A DNA stretch of 20,475 bases. Origin: JBQTJJ01 sp052387235 (GTDB lineage Bacteria; Actinomycetota; Acidimicrobiia; Acidimicrobiales; GCA-2861595). Of this stretch, positions 15,258 through 20,475 are shown in pieces. Every line of letters begins with the position of its first letter. Within the stretch, counting starts at the first letter, position 1. A program made the position numbers and the translations under genes. A model generated the notes under the pieces. That model made no database searches. It worked only from the letters and a program-made list of their open reading frames with translations, and was not told the DNA's origin. The DNA lies in NCBI GenBank assembly GCA_052387235.1, contig JBQTJJ010000116.1, forward strand, positions 1-20,475, in the 5' to 3' direction.

Positions 15258-15481
15258 TGAAGCGGACGACGATCGAGTTGGACGAGGAGCTCCTGGCGCG
15301 GGCGAAGAAGGCGCTCGGGGCGAGGACGACTCGGGCCACGGTCGAGGAGGCCCTCCGACGGGCTGTCCGTCAGGTCGAGGGTGAGCGGGACGAACGGGCT
15401 GCTGCCCAGCGCCTGTGGCTCGAGCGACTGGCCGAGCGCGCCGACCTCGACGTGATGGCATCGGACGAGATGTGGCGGTGA
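15257..15481 (+). CDS. vapB: VapB-type antitoxin (ribbon-helix-helix)
   Basis: This 74-residue protein has the N-terminal ribbon-helix-helix pattern of VapB/DUF2191-type antitoxins (RTTIELDEELLARAKKALG, then TTRATVEEALRRAV), followed by an acidic/amphipathic C-terminal tail that would wrap around the toxin. The GTG at 15257 is preferred because family members typically begin at (V/M)-x-R-T-T-I, and because the -10 TACTAT predicts a leaderless start there. An ATG at 15248, inside the operator, would add three residues. Its TGA overlaps the vapC start as GTGA. Confidence 0.85.
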   Translation: MKRTTIELDEELLARAKKALGARTTRATVEEALRRAVRQVEGERDERAAAQRLWLERLAERADLDVMASDEMWR

Positions 15482-15873
15482 CGGGCTGGGTGCTCGACAA
15501 GAGCGCCGCAGCCCGCGCCACGAATCCGCGCGTCGGCGCGGCGCTGACCGAGCTCGCCGGATCGCTGCACGTCTGCCCCGTCAGCGAGTTGGAGCAGCTC
15601 TACTCGGCCCGGTCCGCTGTCGACTACGACGAGCTCAAACGACAGCTGCACCACAGCTTCGGGGTCGTGGACTGCCCGGGCGACCTCCTGGAACGGGCCC
15701 TCCGGCTGCAACGTGACCTGGCCCATCACCACGGGATGTGGCACCGCACGCCGATCCCGGACCTGCTCATCGCGGAGACCGCGCTGCATCACGGGCTCGG
15801 CGTTGTCCACGTCGACGGCGACTACGAGCGCATCGCCGAGGTCCGGCCGCTCGTGGCCCGTCGCATCGGGTAG
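15478..15873 (+). CDS. vapC: VapC-type toxin (PIN-domain ribonuclease)
   Basis: This is a 131-residue PIN-domain protein. The acidic metal-binding residues are in place: Asp7 in WVLDKSA, Glu37/Glu39 in CPVSELEQLYS, Asp95 in TPIPDLLIAETA, and Asp113/Asp115 in VVHVDGDYERIA. VapC toxins cleave tRNA or rRNA when released from VapB. The GTG start overlaps the antitoxin stop as GTGA, so antitoxin is made first and the pair is coupled. The system appears intact. Confidence 0.9.
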   Translation: MTGWVLDKSAAARATNPRVGAALTELAGSLHVCPVSELEQLYSARSAVDYDELKRQLHHSFGVVDCPGDLLERALRLQRDLAHHHGMWHRTPIPDLLIAETALHHGLGVVHVDGDYERIAEVRPLVARRIG

Positions 15874-15875
15874 GC

Positions 15876-15899
15876 GACGGCGGGCCGGTCGCCGCCGTC
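15876..15899 (+). terminator. Possible hairpin terminator after vapC
   Basis: GACGGCGG (15876-15883) pairs with CCGCCGTC (15892-15899) around an 8-nt loop, starting 3 nt after the vapC stop. No U-run follows. The position suits a terminator isolating vapBC from the next gene. Confidence 0.4.
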
Positions 15900-15990
15900 T
15901 GTCACAGGGGCGCGCCATGATCGGCGCCACCTGCCTTCCCTCCCGCCGGCATCCGTTCCGCGGGCAGAAAACGCCCCGGGAGGGCGCAAA

Positions 15991-16887
15991 GTGAGCAGAG
16001 AACCGCTGTACCGCCTGGCCGCCCGCCAGCACGCCCTGTTCACCCGCGGCCAGGCCGCCGGCGCGGGCGTCAGCGCCAAGGTGGTGGAGGGCGGGGTCCG
16101 CTCCGGGGCGTGGGTGCGGGTGTACCGCGGCGTGTACCGGGTGGCGGGGGCGCCGATCTCCGACCTCCAGGCCCTGCACGCCGCCGTTCTGGCCGGAGGG
16201 CCGCGGGCACTGGCGTCGCACCGGGGGGCGGCGTGGTTGTGGGGCCTGGCCGACACGATGTGGCTGGAGCTCACCGGGCCGCAGCGCCCGCCCGGGCCCG
16301 GGGTGATCGTCCACCGCCGGCCGACCGGCGGCGGGCGGCCGGTGACCCGCCGGGGTGTCCCGTGCACCGACCCGCTGCGCACCGTGCTCGACCTGGCGGG
16401 CCTCGGGGACGAGGCGCTGGTGGGCGCCGCCCTCGACCGTGGCGTGGCGTCGGGCCTGTGCACCGTCGCGGCCGTGGCGGCCGAGCTCGACCGCCAGGCG
16501 CGGCGGGGGCTCAGGGGTGTGGCCCTGCTGCGGGAGTGCCTGAGCACGCGTCTCAGAGGAACGGGCCGGCGGCCGAGCGACCTGGAGCTGGCCATGGACC
16601 GCGTCGTGCTGCGCCACGGCCTCCCCCTCCCGGCGCGCGAGTACCGGCTGCCCGGGACCCGCTGCCGGCTGGACTACGCCTGGCCCGGGGCCCGGCTGGC
16701 CGTGGAGGTCGACGGCTACGAGCCCCACTCGGGCCTGGAGGCGTTCTGCTCCGACCGCCGGCGGCAGAACGTCGTGGTCCTCGCGGGCTGGACCGTGCTG
16801 CGCTTCACCTGGTCCGACGTGTTGGGGCGGCCCGGTCACGTGGCCGGGCAGATCCGGGCCGCGCTCGGCGTCGACCGTGCCTGCTGA
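15991..16887 (+). CDS. AbiEi-type winged-helix / DUF559 (Vsr-like nuclease fold) protein
   Basis: This is a 298-residue protein. The N-terminus (1-52: LYRLAARQHALFTRGQAAGA ... RVYRGVYRVAG) is the winged-helix domain of AbiEi-like type IV antitoxins. The middle (about 70-190) is the linking region common in these actinobacterial proteins. The C-terminus (195-280) is a DUF559/Vsr-like PD-(D/E)xK domain with Asp228 (RLDYAWP), Glu239 and Asp241 (VEVDGYEPH), then DRRRQN and the final WTVLRFTW strand. It has no adjacent AbiEii nucleotidyltransferase, so it is probably not half of a classical AbiE pair. Nuclease activity is inferred from the fold. The GTG start has GGGAGGG about 6 nt upstream. Many paralogues of this type occur in actinobacterial genomes. 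Confidence 0.82.
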   Translation: MSREPLYRLAARQHALFTRGQAAGAGVSAKVVEGGVRSGAWVRVYRGVYRVAGAPISDLQALHAAVLAGGPRALASHRGAAWLWGLADTMWLELTGPQRPPGPGVIVHRRPTGGGRPVTRRGVPCTDPLRTVLDLAGLGDEALVGAALDRGVASGLCTVAAVAAELDRQARRGLRGVALLRECLSTRLRGTGRRPSDLELAMDRVVLRHGLPLPAREYRLPGTRCRLDYAWPGARLAVEVDGYEPHSGLEAFCSDRRRQNVVVLAGWTVLRFTWSDVLGRPGHVAGQIRAALGVDRAC

Positions 16888-16931
16888 CGTCCCTGGGGAC
16901 GACCGGGTCTGAAATCCACAGCGATCCCCTC

Positions 16932-16961
16932 TTCCTGTGCACAAGGCTGTGCCCGTACCGT
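16932..16961 (+). promoter_or_regulatory. Promoter for the 74-residue protein
   Basis: TACCGT (16956-16961) fits TANNNT, and six C residues separate it from the ATG at 16968, placing the transcription start on the start codon. TTCCTG (16932-16937), 18 bp upstream, is a poor -35. A leaderless message is likely. Confidence 0.5.
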
Positions 16962-16967
16962 CCCCCC

Positions 16968-17192
16968 ATGGCCAGCTTCGAGGTACGGCTCAAGGGCGGC
17001 ACCACCGAGATCGTCGACGGCGCCGACGCCTACACACCAGACGGGCAGCTGACGTCGTTCTTCGCCCTGGGCGAGGGGAGGACCACGGTCGACAGCTGGA
17101 GCACCCGGGTCGCCAGCTTCCGCACGGCGGAGGTGGTGGCGGTCCGCCGGCGGGCGGCCGCCCCCGGCCCGGCCAGCGCGGCCGCGGCCTGA
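16968..17192 (+). CDS. Small conserved-looking protein of unknown function
   Basis: This 74-residue cytoplasmic protein starts MASFEVRLKGGTTEIVDGAD, then AYTPDGQLTSFFALGEG, DSWSTRVASFRTAEVVAVRR and a low-complexity Ala/Pro tail. The pattern suggests a small beta-rich fold. I recall similar short actinobacterial proteins with the 'GxTEx(I/V)xxADAY ... TxFF ... VASFRT' pattern, but know no function. The ATG is preceded by a well-placed -10 and no Shine-Dalgarno, consistent with leaderless translation. It converges with the methyltransferase gene, leaving 9 nt between stop codons. Confidence 0.7.
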   Translation: MASFEVRLKGGTTEIVDGADAYTPDGQLTSFFALGEGRTTVDSWSTRVASFRTAEVVAVRRRAAAPGPASAAAA

Positions 17193-17201
17193 GCCAGCCG
17201 G

Positions 17202-17942
17202 TCAGGGCCGCAGCTTCTCGGCCCGGAGGAACAAGAGGCGGGGGATGGTGGCGGCGTCGGCGTACTCGGCGGCGCGGGCCAGGAAGCCGGGCGGCGGCGC
17301 CGGCTCCTCCATCCGCGTCACCACCAGGCCCACGCCGGCCATGGCGTTCACGTAGCGGGACAGGGGGCGGTGGATGAAAGGGATGAACACGTCCTTCTCC
17401 ACCTCCTCCAGGGCCGTGTCCTCCACCAGGTAGGGCCCGATGCGCCAGTACTGCTCCTCGAGGATGTGGTCGTCGATCCAGCCGCTCCCGGGCGTCTGGA
17501 GCAGCGGGTGGTTGAGGAAGAACAGGAACCGGCCGCCCGGCGCCAGCACCCGGGCCACCTCGGCGATGGCCAGGTCGGGCTCGTCGATGTGCTCGAAGAC
17601 GAGGCAGGCCACGACCGTGTCGAAGGCGCCGGCCGGGAAGGGCAGGGCGGCGGCCCCGGCCCGGGCGTAGGCCGGACCCCCGCCCCGCTCCCGGGCCGCC
17701 TCCAGCTGGGCCCAGGTGGGGTCGACGCCCACCACGCCGGCGCCCCGCGCCGCGGCCAGGCGGGCGACCTGGCCCTCGCCCGTGCCGACGTCGAGCACCC
17801 GGGCGGCGCCGGCCAGGTGGGCCGCCGCCAGCGGGAGGATCTGCTCCTCGTACTCGGCGTCGGCGCCGGCGGTGAAGCCCTCCTGCCACCAGCCGGCGTG
17901 GGTCTCCCAGTGGTCGGGCTGGTCAGGGCCCGGCGCGTCCAT
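17202..17942 (-). CDS. SAM-dependent methyltransferase (class I)
   Basis: This 246-residue protein has a Rossmann methyltransferase core: motif I RVLDVGTGEGQVARLA (48-63), the acidic post-I strand GVVGVDPTWAQLEAA, motif II/III region FDTVVACLVFEHIDEPD, and motif IV-like RVLAPGGRFLFFLNHP. The C-terminal half (WRIGPYLVEDTALEEVEK, IHRPLSRYVNAMAGVGLVV) matches the UbiE/COQ5-like 'methyltransf_11' layout. The substrate cannot be told. ATG 17942 was chosen because the only longer option is a TTG adding 13 non-homologous residues. The gene ends 9 nt from the convergent small gene. It lies downstream of the SipW cluster (50-nt gap) but has no evident link to it. Confidence 0.87.
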   Translation of the reverse strand: MDAPGPDQPDHWETHAGWWQEGFTAGADAEYEEQILPLAAAHLAGAARVLDVGTGEGQVARLAAARGAGVVGVDPTWAQLEAARERGGGPAYARAGAAALPFPAGAFDTVVACLVFEHIDEPDLAIAEVARVLAPGGRFLFFLNHPLLQTPGSGWIDDHILEEQYWRIGPYLVEDTALEEVEKDVFIPFIHRPLSRYVNAMAGVGLVVTRMEEPAPPPGFLARAAEYADAATIPRLLFLRAEKLRP

Positions 17943-17992
17943 GGCCCGGCCAGTCAAGCCGTCGCCCGCGCCGGCGGTCAATCCTCAGCCGC

Positions 17993-18430
17993 TCAGCACG
18001 GCACCGCCAGCTGCGGGGCGTCCGGACTGCGCCAGGCGCCGTCGTAGGCCCGCACCACGAAGTAGTACGTGGTGAGGATCGACAGGCCGGTGACCGTCGT
18101 GGTGAGGAGGGCGGTGGTGGTGGACCCGGTCGTGTAGGGGCCGCCGGACGTGGTCCCCCACCTGACCTCGTAGCCGTCGGCCCACGTGCTCGGGCTGGCG
18201 GTCCAGCTCAGGGTCACCGACCCGAGCAGGCACAGCCCGGACGTGAGGTTCGACGGCGCCGCCAGGGTGTCCGTCGACATGGTGGAGGTGGCCGTGGCCG
18301 GGTCGAGGAACGACGCCAGGGCCCACCTGGCGGGGACGACGGAGACGCCGGTCATCACCACGGCCGCGAGCATCGCCACCAGCCGCCGGCGCCGGCGCCG
18401 GCCAGGGCCCGCCGGCCGGCGGTCACGCAT
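17993..18430 (-). CDS. Exported fibronectin type III protein with a SipW-type signal
   Basis: This is a 145-residue exported protein. An Arg-rich start and hydrophobic segment (17-39) are followed by ALASFLDPATATSTMSTDTL, which parallels the TasA/camelysin-type signal (A-x-F-x-D-x-A-T ... ST-D-x-L). Residues 57-143 form one fibronectin III-like domain (APSNLTSG ... VTLSWTASPSTWADGYEVRW ... VTGLSILTTYYFVVRAYDG). Cys67 and the terminal Cys145 could form a disulfide. The ATG overlaps the SipW stop by 8 nt, so this is the third gene of the cluster and a likely client of that peptidase. A role as a minor surface or filament component is inferred. Confidence 0.8.
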   Translation of the reverse strand: MRDRRPAGPGRRRRRRLVAMLAAVVMTGVSVVPARWALASFLDPATATSTMSTDTLAAPSNLTSGLCLLGSVTLSWTASPSTWADGYEVRWGTTSGGPYTTGSTTTALLTTTVTGLSILTTYYFVVRAYDGAWRSPDAPQLAVPC

Positions 18431-19040
18431 GGACGGGCAGCGGCACCGGCCGGGGCCGGCGCCGCAGGACCTTCATGGCCACCGCCGTGACCAGGCAGCC
18501 GATCAGGAATCCGCCGCGGGGTGTGGCCAGCTCCCCCGCCATCCGGCCCAGCTCCGGCACCTGGTGCACGAGGAGGTCGGCGTGGCGGACGGTCACCGGC
18601 GCGGCGTCGGGATCCTCGTTGGCGTCGCCTTTCATGGTGAGCTCGACCGTCTCGCCGTGGTGCTCCAGCGACACGACCCGGTGGGTCACCCTGGTGCGGT
18701 CGGGACGCTCCACCGCCACCACCTGCCCCGGCCGGATGTCGGCCGCATCGATCCGGCGCACCAGCACCATGGAGCCGGTGGCAATGGTGGGCTCCATGGA
18801 GCCCGAGCGCACCACCAGGGGGCGCAGGCCGGTCTGGACGGCCAGGACGGTCACGCCCGTCACCACCACGCCGAGCAGCGCCCCGAGAGTGAGGGCGACC
18901 TCGACCACGAGGGAGCGGGAGCGCCGCCGCGGTGCCGGGCGGTCCGCGGCGGGAGGCGGCGCCGGCCTGGTCCCGGCCCCAGGACGACCGACGCCCCGCC
19001 GGCGGGCGGGGAGGATCTCGTCATCTTCGCGGGTGTACAT
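18423..19040 (-). CDS. Signal peptidase I, SipW/ER type (S26B)
   Basis: This is a 205-residue membrane protease. A basic/Pro-rich cytoplasmic N-terminus precedes a membrane helix (about 44-69). The catalytic strand VVRSGSMEPTIATGSMVLV holds Ser81. His120 in RVTHRVV takes the place of the usual Lys general base, as in archaeal, ER and SipW-type enzymes, and KGDANEDPD supplies Asp139/Asp144. A second membrane helix lies at about 177-192. SipW-type peptidases process the TasA/camelysin-like subunits encoded beside them. ATG 19040 has AGGAG 7 nt upstream. Confidence 0.9.
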   Translation of the reverse strand: MYTREDDEILPARRRGVGRPGAGTRPAPPPAADRPAPRRRSRSLVVEVALTLGALLGVVVTGVTVLAVQTGLRPLVVRSGSMEPTIATGSMVLVRRIDAADIRPGQVVAVERPDRTRVTHRVVSLEHHGETVELTMKGDANEDPDAAPVTVRHADLLVHQVPELGRMAGELATPRGGFLIGCLVTAVAMKVLRRRPRPVPLPVHA

Positions 19041-19072
19041 GCCGGGCTCCTGCGGTCCCCCTCCCCCCGCAG

Positions 19073-19102
19073 CCCCGCCGCCGCTGATGGACGGCGGCGG
19101 GG
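19073..19102 (-). terminator. Hairpin between the TasA-like and SipW genes
   Basis: CCCCGCCGCCG (19073-19083) pairs perfectly with CGGCGGCGGGG (19092-19102) around an 8-nt loop. It begins 13 nt past the TasA-like stop and ends before the SipW ribosome-binding site. It probably acts as a partial terminator giving more subunit than peptidase. That role is inferred. Confidence 0.5.
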
Positions 19103-19115
19103 ACCGGGGGTGGGA

Positions 19116-19676
19116 CTAGGACTGGGTGGCGGAGAAGGTGAAGGTGGCGGTGGTGGTGGCTCCCTGGAACGAGTCGCCGGCGGTGCTGGGAAGCTCGATC
19201 CTGAAGCAGGCCACCTCGCTGGTGCCGGCCGTCAGTGTCCGGCTGGCGATGGCGCCGGCGCTCAGGGCGCCCGACGCCGTCATGGTGTCGAGCGAGGCCG
19301 CGTACCCCACGCCGGCCGAATCGCACGCCGCGGTGTTGGCGACCTTCCTCACGCCCAGGGTGAGCTGGTCGCGCAGGGCCTTGGAGTCGGCGTTGGTGGC
19401 CGAGGTCGACATCGTGTAGCTGAACCCGAGGGTGCCGTTGTTGGCGACAGTCAGGGGTGCGTACTTCACGTCGCCCGGCTTCATGTTCGCCATCTCGATC
19501 GACGTGAAGGCATACGCGTCGTCCGTCTCGCCGCTGAGCAGGAGGTCCACCGAGCCGGCGGTGAAGGTGGAGTCGGCCGTGCCCGAGTCAGTGAAGGTGG
19601 CGAAGGTCCCCGCCCACAACAGACCCGACAATGACCCCAGGCACAGCACGAGCCGGACCCTTCTGACGTTGCCCAT
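19116..19676 (-). CDS. TasA/camelysin-like surface protein with SipW-dependent signal
   Basis: This is a 186-residue exported protein. The signal MGNVRRVRLVLCLGSLSGLL is followed by WAGTFATFTDSGTADSTFTA and GSVDLLLSG, the SipW-dependent pattern (A-T-F-(S/T)-D ... F-x-A-G-x-(L/V)-D-L). The mature part looks like a beta-sandwich of the TasA/CalY type (MKPGDVKYAPLTVANNGTLG is the conserved 'PG' strand region), ending TATFTFSATQS. TasA-type proteins form extracellular fibres in biofilms. Here that is inferred. Two cysteines in the mature region may bond. ATG 19676 has AAAGGG about 9 nt upstream. An in-frame extension to 19814 is untranslated leader. Confidence 0.85.
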   Translation of the reverse strand: MGNVRRVRLVLCLGSLSGLLWAGTFATFTDSGTADSTFTAGSVDLLLSGETDDAYAFTSIEMANMKPGDVKYAPLTVANNGTLGFSYTMSTSATNADSKALRDQLTLGVRKVANTAACDSAGVGYAASLDTMTASGALSAGAIASRTLTAGTSEVACFRIELPSTAGDSFQGATTTATFTFSATQS

Positions 19677-19800
19677 GGATTGATCCCTTTCCGAAGATCT
19701 GTTGCCTTGGGCAAGGTTTCGGTGCCGGCCCGTACGGGTTGAGGGCCATTTCCACGGGCCCCCCGGGGGGACCAGGGATCCAATGGCCCACCGGGTCGGA

Positions 19801-19829
19801 CAACGCCGCAGCAACGCCGCAGCAACGCC
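19801..19829. repeat. 11-bp tandem repeat in the divergent intergenic region
   Basis: CAACGCCGCAG is repeated twice exactly and followed by a partial third copy (CAACGCC). It lies between the divergent TasA-like gene and the membrane-protein gene. The 11-bp phase places copies on one face of DNA, as operator half-sites often are. The same region (19759-19770) has a loopless CCCCCCGGGGGG palindrome. Beyond these, 19677-19891 shows no recognisable element. Confidence 0.55.
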
Positions 19830-19891
19830 AATCCGGCCACGGGCCGGCCGGCGCGAACGCCCCGGTCCCGAGGTGCGCCAGACTCGCCGGC

Positions 19892-20475
19892 GTGCCAGCG
19901 CTCGGCGATCCCGGATGGCGTGGCGAAGCGGTCCGGCGCCTCGCCGCCCCCGCCGCGGCCGGGTTCGTGCTCGTGTTGGTCGGCGTGCTGGCCCTCCTGG
20001 TGACCATCGAGGTCAACGACCGCCGCCGCGAGGGCTTCTGCAAGGCCGACCACGGCATCCCCGGCGCCACCGGCTACGAGGAGCGCACGTGGTGGCCCCT
20101 GGGCGAGCGCTGCTACCTGCGGTTGGGCAACGGCACCGTGCGGGTCCGCCGGCCGGGCTGGGCCCTCACCGCGCTGGCCGTGGCGTGGCCCGCGGCCGTG
20201 GCTGCCGGCGCCGCCGCCCCACCCCGCTCCGCCCGCCGGCGAGTGGCCTGGGCCCTGGTGGTGCCGGGGTTCGTCGTGGCGGCGCTGGTCCTGGTGGTGG
20301 TCCAGCCCCGGTCCCTGGCCCGCCTGGTCTCGCTCACCACCATCAGCCTCGGCTTCGGCGCCATCGGAGGGGCCGTCACCGCGGCCGTGGCGTGGTACGT
20401 CCTGCGGGGCCGGGTCATGGCCACGCTGCTCGGCTCATGGCTGGCGTGGGCCGTCATCGTCTTCCTCCAGGGGAG
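19892..20475 (+). CDS. Multi-pass membrane protein, 3' end beyond the window
   Basis: An open frame of 194 codons from GTG 19892 runs off the right edge. The translation begins VPALGDPGWRGEAVRRLAAP and has hydrophobic segments at about 20-40, 106-121, 132-150, 158-176 and 183-194. An extracytoplasmic-looking loop (EVNDRRREGFCKADHGIPGA, then ERTWWPLGERCYLRLGNGTV) with two Cys lies between the first two segments. No family is recognised. Codon third positions are strongly G/C, and the opposite-strand frame here is low complexity, so this strand is preferred. A weak CAGACT at 19879-19884 could act as a -10 for a near-leaderless start. Confidence 0.65.
   Translation, partial: MPALGDPGWRGEAVRRLAAPAAAGFVLVLVGVLALLVTIEVNDRRREGFCKADHGIPGATGYEERTWWPLGERCYLRLGNGTVRVRRPGWALTALAVAWPAAVAAGAAAPPRSARRRVAWALVVPGFVVAALVLVVVQPRSLARLVSLTTISLGFGAIGGAVTAAVAWYVLRGRVMATLLGSWLAWAVIVFLQG

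Noticed and set aside
12496..17201. Mobile element carrying the accessory island
   Set aside because: No transposase, integrase, terminal repeats or target duplications were seen. The island call rests on gene content only.
17943..17981. TTG start extending the methyltransferase by 13 residues
   Set aside because: TTG is rare, there is no clear ribosome-binding site, and the added residues do not look like the family.
20113..20457. Minus-strand 114-codon open frame near the right edge
   Set aside because: Its product is low-complexity Thr/Ala/Arg/Pro. The plus-strand frame over the same bases encodes clear membrane helices and continues beyond the window.

Overview
The window is a GC-rich (roughly 70 percent) bacterial chromosome segment with abundant GTG starts, NNC/NNG-biased codons, tightly overlapping genes and several promoters that look leaderless. 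The core gene order rapZ-yvcK-gap-pgk-tpiA-secG points to Actinomycetota. Acidimicrobiia is plausible but not proven from sequence alone.

Region 1 (1-12495, all minus strand). Reading in the direction of transcription there is rapZ, yvcK, gap, pgk, tpiA and secG. These are followed by a complete peptide/nickel-type ABC importer: lipoprotein substrate-binding protein, two permeases, two ATPases and a second, divergent substrate-binding lipoprotein. The block ends at a perfect 20-bp hairpin and a tRNA-Leu(GAG). Most junctions are 1-8 nt overlaps, so translation is probably coupled. whiA, usually found between yvcK and gap, is not there.

Region 2 (about 12500-17192, plus strand) is an accessory island beside rapZ, where uvrC is often found. 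In order it holds: (a) a two-gene unit behind a promoter whose spacer contains a perfect LexA/SOS-type palindrome; its first gene encodes a hendecad-repeat coiled coil with a C-terminal membrane anchor, and its second a small protein built from two copies of the first protein's N-terminal module; (b) a putative type VII-secreted polymorphic toxin with an Ntox17-like C-terminus, overlapping by one base an immunity gene that carries three tandem Imm31-like units; (c) a VapBC toxin-antitoxin pair with a palindromic operator over its promoter; (d) an AbiEi-type winged-helix plus DUF559 (Vsr-like nuclease fold) protein; (e) a small leaderless beta-rich protein of unknown function.

Region 3 (17202-19676, minus strand) holds a SAM-dependent methyltransferase and a TasA-like/SipW/FN3 cluster. 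The cluster encodes a camelysin/TasA-like surface subunit, an ER-type signal peptidase I and a small fibronectin-III exported protein that carries the same signal-peptide signature. Region 4 (19892 to the right edge, plus strand) is the start of a multi-pass membrane protein cut by the window end.

The best candidates for something undescribed are the SOS-box two-gene module and the toxin with its triplicated immunity protein. No insertion sequence, transposase, CRISPR array or rRNA was seen. Family names come from remembered motifs, not from searches.
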